Both the position numbers and the translations under genes were made by a program. Shown in pieces: positions 8,415-13,490 of a stretch of 13,490 bases of DNA. The first letter of the stretch is position 1; each line of letters begins with the position of its first letter. Where the stretch lies: the NCBI GenBank assembly GCA_964385045.1, contig CAYLNM010000125.1, forward strand, positions 1 to 13,490, given 5' to 3'. The DNA comes from CAYLNM01 sp964385045. GTDB lineage: Bacteria; Planctomycetota; Phycisphaerae; Phycisphaerales; SM1A02. The notes beneath the pieces were generated by a model. It searched no databases. It was not told where the DNA came from and saw nothing but the letters and a program-made list of their open reading frames with translations.

Positions 8415-8740
8415 TGTGAACTCGCACCGCCGCCGGGTTGAATCGACTGACGTGCCTGCGACCTGACCCCGAAAGCGACTCCATCCCTTCCGACGAGATT
8501 GGTGAGTGATGACCCGAGGCATACGCCCATGGATGCCCCAGGGACACGCCACCAGGAATCGGCAGCGTCACCGACTCGCTGAGATCGTCGAGGAACCGGC
8601 GACGCCGCGGCAGTCCTCGGCTACGGATGCCACGTCCGCGGTCATCCTCCTTCAACGGGTGCGTGTCGACAATGCGGGCTTGGATCAGTCACGGAGTCAG
8701 GTCGCGGGCTATCGGCTGCCTCACCCGCGAGCCGCCCCCA
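8415..8740. other. Convergent intergenic spacer of 326 bases
   Basis: It separates the stop of the helicase-nuclease gene from the stop of the Hsp70-like gene on the opposite strand. I see no protein with a believable composition in it, no tRNA and no repeat array. The only structure noted is a perfect 7-base-pair hairpin at its right end. Confidence 0.55.
8702..8730 (-). terminator. Hairpin just downstream of the Hsp70-like gene
   Basis: TCGCGGG (8702-8708) and CCCGCGA (8724-8730) are perfect inverted repeats with a 15-base loop. They lie about 10 bases past the minus-strand stop at 8741. The position suits transcription ending between convergent genes, but neither strand has a T-run after the stem and the loop is long. 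The call is weak. Confidence 0.28.
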
Positions 8741-10267
8741 TCACGCCACATCCTCCAGCAGGTACGCGTACTCCCGCCCCCGAGTCTCGCCCCGCGCCGG
8801 CATCCCGTCCTCGTCGAGCTCCCACCGCGGAAGATCCGGCACGCGACGAGCAAGCCCGAACGCCACGATGAGCATCGAGCTCGACCGGGCGATCGGATCG
8901 CGCCGCCGCCCGGCCCCCACCCCGGACCACTCGAGGCACGTCCCGGCCGGCGACAGGATCGGGAGTCTCGCCGGCACCACGAGGCGCTCCACCGCCCGCT
9001 GCTCGTCGAAGAAGGACTCCGCGTGCGGCGGCACCTCGAGCGTCTCCGAAACGACGTCGAGGTCGTTGCCACCGCCCACCAGCAGGAGCGTCCAGGCCGC
9101 CGTGCGTCGATCCGGCCCCTCTCGCCAGTGCCGCACCTGACCACCGCTCTGCTTCAGGGCTCGCGCCCACGCGGCGGTGTACGCGGAATGGATCTCCTTC
9201 GCGACTTGGGCACATCGTGCGACGCGCGGCCCCTTCCACAGCGTCGGAAGCCCGGCAAGCTCCTCGTGCGCACCCGCCCGCCCGGCTGCCTGCGTGCCGA
9301 AGACCGCGTCCACGAGGTCGTTCGTGCCGACGCGGGCCGTCGCCATCGAGTAGTACCAGCAGGTCGCCTCGCCCTCGCGGTGTGACTCCGGAGCCTGATA
9401 CCACGCGAACGCCACGTCCGTGGTGCTGCCCCCGACGTCGACCGTGGCGAAGAGGTGCGAGTCGACGTCCGCGCGCTCGAGATGCACCGCGACCGCGGCG
9501 AGCGCTTCCGGGATCAACGTCACGGGCGACTCCTCCGCCGCGGGCGTCGGGTCGCGGAAGGCGTCCTCGATGAATCGGGTAGCCTCGGTGGCCCCGATCC
9601 GCCACCCGTCGATCGCATGGGACCCGCATAATGCCCGGAAGCCAAGCTCGTGGAACACCGCCTCCACCGGCGCGGAGGCATCGCTCACGCTCCCGGCGGC
9701 CGACGCGCCCGCCGGCTCCAGCGGAGCGGCGAGCTGCACGTGCATCTTGAATGCCGCGTCGCCGAGGTACTCGTGAAGCGCCCGGCGGATGGACGCCAGG
9801 CACATGGAGACGTGGACCAGCGCATCGACGAAGTCGACGCTCGCGCGGCACCGTTCCGGGTCGCACCGGCCGCCCGGTGCCAGCTCGGCCGCCGCGTCGA
9901 GCAACCGGGTCTTCATCTCGACCGTCACGTCCGTACGGTCGTCGAGATCCAGGATCTCGGCGGCGCCGATGAATCCGCCATCCGGGTCGCGCCGGATCTG
10001 GCTCGGCAGGATCACCACCGCGTCGGAGCGGCGATCTCCCTTCCAGCCGATGACCAGGAACTCGACGGACCCGTCCCGCCGATCCTCGATCTGCACCATC
10101 GCCTTGGTGGTCGCGGTGCCGAAGTCCAGCCCGACCCACACGGAGTAGTCGACCGATCGGCTCGGACCGTCGGGGCGGATTCCTTCCGCGGCGTCCCCGC
10201 CTGCACCGCCGCCGATGCCGAGGAGCCGACCGAGCCCCCATCCCCCGCTCCCGGATCCCTGCTTCAT
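8741..10267 (-). CDS. Hsp70/actin-fold ATPase lacking a DnaK substrate-binding domain
   Basis: A 508-residue protein with the ATPase signatures of the Hsp70/actin superfamily. Phosphate-1 is GLDFGTATTKA (46-56, Asp48). MKTRLLD (118-124) places Lys119 where DnaK has its catalytic Lys. The connect segment IPEALAAVAVH (252-262) carries Glu254. Phosphate-2 is VDVGGSTTDVAF (276-287; Asp277, Thr282). The adenosine motif is LLLVGGGND (394-402). The expected catalytic positions are present, so it is probably an active ATPase. The protein ends about 100 residues after the adenosine motif, too short for a DnaK peptide-binding domain plus lid, so it is not a housekeeping chaperone. A Gly-rich extension (about 1-36) precedes the fold. 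Its ATG overlaps the stop of the SNF2 gene (ATGA), with a GGGGGA-like ribosome site about 7 bases upstream, so co-translation is likely. An ATP-driven switch or adaptor for the SNF2 helicase is inference. Confidence 0.87.
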   Translation of the reverse strand: MKQGSGSGGWGLGRLLGIGGGAGGDAAEGIRPDGPSRSVDYSVWVGLDFGTATTKAMVQIEDRRDGSVEFLVIGWKGDRRSDAVVILPSQIRRDPDGGFIGAAEILDLDDRTDVTVEMKTRLLDAAAELAPGGRCDPERCRASVDFVDALVHVSMCLASIRRALHEYLGDAAFKMHVQLAAPLEPAGASAAGSVSDASAPVEAVFHELGFRALCGSHAIDGWRIGATEATRFIEDAFRDPTPAAEESPVTLIPEALAAVAVHLERADVDSHLFATVDVGGSTTDVAFAWYQAPESHREGEATCWYYSMATARVGTNDLVDAVFGTQAAGRAGAHEELAGLPTLWKGPRVARCAQVAKEIHSAYTAAWARALKQSGGQVRHWREGPDRRTAAWTLLLVGGGNDLDVVSETLEVPPHAESFFDEQRAVERLVVPARLPILSPAGTCLEWSGVGAGRRRDPIARSSSMLIVAFGLARRVPDLPRWELDEDGMPARGETRGREYAYLLEDVA

Positions 10268-13200
10268 CCCGCAGTCCCCCGCACTCGCACTCGCTCGGAT
10301 TCCACGACCACGACTCCCGCTCCGAGCAGCTGGAAGTCGACCTCGCCCTGCTCCATGGCCTCCAGCTCGCGGAGCCGATCCGCCCGCAGGTCGTGGAGGT
10401 TCTGGAGCCTCTTCTCGAAACCGCCGAGTCCCCGGCCCGCGGTCTGGCCACGCTCGCGTCGGTCGCGGCTGGTGGCGATCCGCTGCTCCTGCACGGCGAT
10501 CTTCGCGTCCATCTCCTGCTCGATGACGAGCCGCTTCCGTGCCTTGACGCTCTTGAAGCGGCGGCGCCGCTCGAGCGCTCGACGGGCCACGCCGATGGTC
10601 AGCGCTTCGTCGACGGCCTCCATCGACTGGGCGACCATCTCCGGCGGGAGCCCGGCGACCCGCGGAACCTCTCGTCCGTGCGCCAGGATGGCTCCCAGCA
10701 CCTCGTTGGACTCGTCAGGTGACAACGGCTCCAGCCGATCCCCGGTGAGCGGGATCGCCACCGCGGCGAGGGTCCGCGCCGGCATGAATCCGGTCTCCTC
10801 GACCAGCGCGTAGCCGAAGAAGTACTCGCCCGGCGGTACCACCTCGCGGGGCACGACCACGTGCACCGCGACCGCATGGGTCCGGTTCACCTCGTCCGGA
10901 TCCAGCCGCATCGCGATCGCCCGGACCACGGGGTGCTTCGCGTGCAGCGGCTCGACCGAGCGCGACGACCGCTCCGCCACGGGCCCCTCGAAGGCGACCA
11001 GCACCGGCTCGTCCCGACGAAGCCGATCGCGGAACCGGACGCCGTCGACGTCGGCCTTCGGCAGGGCGTCCGTCACGAAATCGGAGACCTCGCGGGCCCG
11101 CCGGATCCGGTACACCCCCGGCTCGTCGTCGAGCTCGTCGAGGCCCCCGCCCTTCACCAGCCGGCCGAGCTCGTACTCGACCAACCGCCGGAGCTCGGTG
11201 CCGCCGAGGAAGCGGCCGAAGCGCCGCACCCGCTCCAGCTCGTCCCGGAACACCGCATCCTGCCCGAGCAGCTCGTCGGCCCGCTCCTCGATCTCGCGAC
11301 GCAGCTTCCGCTCCCGCTCCAGGCCCCGCTCCTCCTCCTCGATCCGCCGGGCCCGCTCCTCGTCGCTCAGCCGGGGATCGAAGAGGGCATCCTGCAGCCG
11401 CTCCATTCGCTCGCCGAGGATCGGCTCCAGCTCGCCGATGGTCCGCTCGAAGAGGCCGACGCGGGCGTACAGGCGCTCGACGATCCGCGCCTCGATCGTG
11501 CCCTCGAGGGCGATGTTGACGACGAAGATCCGCTCCGCCTTCTGGTTGAGGCGGTCGACCCGGCCGACCCGCTGCTCGACCTTCATCGGATTCCACGGCA
11601 GGTCCCAGTTGACCACCGTGTTGCAGAACTGGAAGTCGAGGCCCTCGCCGCCCACCTCGCTGGTGAGCAGGACCTGGATGTCGGGGTCGTCGCGGAACTG
11701 CGCGATCCGGCGACCGCGCTCGTCCCGCTCGGGGTCGCTGGGCGTGCTCGGCACGGAGCCGTCGATCCGCACGAGCCGGATGCCGGCATCCCCGAGCCGT
11801 CGCTCGAGATAGTCGATCGCGCCCCGGAAGAAGGAGAAGATCACCACCTTCCGTGACGGGTTCTGGTGCGCGTGCGCGCCGGTGAAGTAGAGATCCAGGA
11901 CCTCGCGGAGCATGGCGAACTTCGAGTCCTCCGCCTCCAGCCGCTCGACGTCGACGCCATGCACGATCCGCGCGAGCTCCCGGTCCGCGCTCGGCCGGTA
12001 GCGCCGCGTCTCCAGCGACGTCGACGAGGGGTCGTCGGAGAAGCCGAGCTCGTCCGTCTCCAGATCCTCCAGCGACTCCTCGTCCCGCGTGCAGGCCTCC
12101 CGGAGCCGCCGCACCGCGGCCGCGAGGCTGCTCGAGACGTACCGCTCGTAGGCCGACAGCACGAATCGCGCGATGTTCGAGCCGTGCAGCTCGTCGTAGC
12201 GGCGAAAGAGATGACCGAGGAGCCGCTCGTGGACCTGCCGCTCGTAGGGCGTCATCGCCGGGTAGTGGTTGGAGGCACGGCGGACGGCCGAGTTGACCTT
12301 GACGTCCCGCCGCTTCGTGCGCGTGAAGATGTGCGAGATCTGATTGAGTCGCGAGACGGCGTGCTGGAGCTCGACGCGACGAGCCGGCGTGTCGGGTGTC
12401 TCGACCGCGAGCTCCTCGAGGACGACGGGGTACTCGGGGTCGCGCTCGAGGTACTCGCGTCCGAGGACGCCGTCGAGGTCCGCGAGTCTCTCCCGGGCCT
12501 GGGCGATCGCGTCCGGCTCCCGGCTGCGCAGCAGCGTCTCGGCCTGGACGACCCGCTCGTTGACCGACACGCGGCGGACGAACGTCTCCGGGGTCGGAAA
12601 CTCCCCCGGGGCCAGCAGGTCGAGCGTGTGGTAGAGGTCGTCCGACTGCGTCTGCACCGGGGTCGCCGACAGGAAGACGACCGCCTCGGCGTCCTCGGTG
12701 ACCGCCCCCACCGCCTCGTTCGACTTCGTCGCCGGATTCCGGCAGTGGTGCACCTCGTCCACGATGACGGTGTTGAAGGTCGGCGCCGGCTCGCGCCGCA
12801 TCGTCTCGAGAAACTTCTTGTTCCGAAGCGACTGCAGCGACACGATCGCGCGCAGCGGCCGCCCCGACTCCTCCTCCTCGCGCCTGAGCGGGATCCGCCG
12901 GCACGCCGCGGCGAGGTCGAGCACCTCGAAGTCCAGCTGGAACCGGTTAAGCAGCTCCCGCTGCCACTTGGTCCGGAGCGCGGCGGGGCACACGATCAGG
13001 ATCCGCGCCGTGGGACCGCTCCGGGCGAGCTGCTCCTGCAGGATGTACGCGGCCTCGATGGTCTTGCCGAGCCCCACCTCGTCCGCGATCAGGATCCGCC
13101 GACGCTGGTTGTCGAGGATCTTGAGGAGCGGGACGTACTGGTACGCATGGAACTCGGTCTTGGACGCCCCGAACGAGAGGATCGTGTCGGTCAGCCCGCG

Positions 13201-13490
13201 ATCACGGTGCAGCTTGATCGCGGCGACGTGTCGACGGAACGCGTCAGGCCCGACGAGATGACCGCGGACCAGGTCCTGCTCGAGGCCTCCGCTCTCGACC
13301 TGGAGCTCGAGATCCTCCGCCCGGAACTTCCGCTGGACCCCCGCGATGCGGACGGCGCAGTACCACTCGCCGGCCGTCCGGCGGAGCGACAGCACCTCGC
13401 CGTGCGTCCCGTGGTCCGAGCGCTTGCGGACGAGGTCACCGGGGGCGAAGGGCGGGTTCTCCGCCTCGCCCCGGCTCGCCGGCTCGGACA
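10264..13490 (-). CDS. SNF2/RapA-type helicase, 5' end cut by the window edge
   Basis: A Swi2/Snf2-type ATPase, 1074 residues visible. At the N-terminus a Tudor/SH3-like region (PGDLVRKRSDHGTGEV, then a V-x-F-like strand and EDLEL) resembles the RapA N-terminal domain. Core motifs by position: DEVGLGKT (13060-13083), DEVH box (12748-12759), SATP (12658-12669), and the GGEGLDFQ to VGRVDRLNQ helicase-C segment ending near 11542, with the arginine-finger motif intact. The C-terminal third has charged coiled coils and a Val-rich end. Such proteins translocate on duplex DNA and remodel protein-DNA complexes; SNF2 helicases also occur in defence systems such as DISARM. A GTG at 13395 could be taken as the start, but it falls inside the Tudor-like domain and the frame is open to the edge. 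The last two bases (489-490 of the final line) form the TG of a possible NTG codon, giving (M)SEPASRGEAENPPF. Its end overlaps the Hsp70-like gene by 4 bases. Confidence 0.9.
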   Translation of the reverse strand, partial: SEPASRGEAENPPFAPGDLVRKRSDHGTHGEVLSLRRTAGEWYCAVRIAGVQRKFRAEDLELQVESGGLEQDLVRGHLVGPDAFRRHVAAIKLHRDRGLTDTILSFGASKTEFHAYQYVPLLKILDNQRRRILIADEVGLGKTIEAAYILQEQLARSGPTARILIVCPAALRTKWQRELLNRFQLDFEVLDLAAACRRIPLRREEEESGRPLRAIVSLQSLRNKKFLETMRREPAPTFNTVIVDEVHHCRNPATKSNEAVGAVTEDAEAVVFLSATPVQTQSDDLYHTLDLLAPGEFPTPETFVRRVSVNERVVQAETLLRSREPDAIAQARERLADLDGVLGREYLERDPEYPVVLEELAVETPDTPARRVELQHAVSRLNQISHIFTRTKRRDVKVNSAVRRASNHYPAMTPYERQVHERLLGHLFRRYDELHGSNIARFVLSAYERYVSSSLAAAVRRLREACTRDEESLEDLETDELGFSDDPSSTSLETRRYRPSADRELARIVHGVDVERLEAEDSKFAMLREVLDLYFTGAHAHQNPSRKVVIFSFFRGAIDYLERRLGDAGIRLVRIDGSVPSTPSDPERDERGRRIAQFRDDPDIQVLLTSEVGGEGLDFQFCNTVVNWDLPWNPMKVEQRVGRVDRLNQKAERIFVVNIALEGTIEARIVERLYARVGLFERTIGELEPILGERMERLQDALFDPRLSDEERARRIEEEERGLERERKLRREIEERADELLGQDAVFRDELERVRRFGRFLGGTELRRLVEYELGRLVKGGGLDELDDEPGVYRIRRAREVSDFVTDALPKADVDGVRFRDRLRRDEPVLVAFEGPVAERSSRSVEPLHAKHPVVRAIAMRLDPDEVNRTHAVAVHVVVPREVVPPGEYFFGYALVEETGFMPARTLAAVAIPLTGDRLEPLSPDESNEVLGAILAHGREVPRVAGLPPEMVAQSMEAVDEALTIGVARRALERRRRFKSVKARKRLVIEQEMDAKIAVQEQRIATSRDRRERGQTAGRGLGGFEKRLQNLHDLRADRLRELEAMEQGEVDFQLLGAGVVVVESERVRVRGTAG

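Noticed and set aside
8447..8456. Shared 10-mer CTGACGTGCC the same distance (32 bases) after two plus-strand stops (also at 2570-2579)
   Set aside because: Many identical 10-mer pairs are expected by chance in 13 kb, more in GC-rich DNA. The flanks do not align and it is not palindromic.
8741..10267. Calling this gene dnaK
   Set aside because: It has the Hsp70 ATPase motifs but no substrate-binding domain, no dnaJ or grpE neighbour, and is coupled to a SNF2 helicase.
8721..10451. Second minus-strand open frame (576 codons) over the Hsp70-like gene
   Set aside because: Out of frame with the ATPase motifs, Arg/Gly-rich, and running across the well-supported ATGA junction.
1..13490. Assigning the locus to DISARM, BREX, Zorya or Druantia
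   Set aside because: No methyltransferase, PglZ, MotA/B-like pair or other diagnostic gene of these systems is in the window. A SNF2 helicase alone is not enough.

Overview
This is a GC-rich, gene-dense bacterial window with five real genes, each near one edge or head-to-tail with a partner. No rRNA, tRNA, CRISPR array, insertion sequence, integrase or phage structural gene is visible. The very GC-biased third codon positions and the GYF_2 (DUF4339) membrane protein would fit Planctomycetota or another high-GC phylum. That is only an inference; nothing here fixes the taxon.

Left part, plus strand (1-2537): two genes overlap by 4 bases (ATGA). The first encodes a mostly helical, charged soluble protein with one C-terminal membrane anchor. 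The second encodes an N-terminal GYF_2 domain followed by about eight membrane helices. After a 522-base gap with no convincing gene comes a 1784-residue protein (3060-8414). It joins a superfamily 1 helicase core, split by a very long insertion, to a Vsr-like/MTES_1575 endonuclease domain and a C-terminal DUF3320-like region.

Right part, minus strand (13490 down to 8741): a SNF2/RapA-type helicase runs off the right edge. Its true start is probably only one base outside the window. It overlaps by 4 bases (ATGA) a 508-residue Hsp70/actin-fold ATPase that keeps the nucleotide-binding residues but has no DnaK substrate-binding domain. The two groups converge on a 326-base spacer (8415-8740).

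Taken together, the locus combines two DNA-translocase-type motors, one nuclease domain, one Hsp70-like ATPase switch and two membrane proteins, with no metabolic gene. This content suggests an anti-invader (defence) or DNA-processing module, possibly membrane-associated. I do not recognise the exact five-gene set as a named system. The functional link between the two convergent groups is an inference from position and gene content only.
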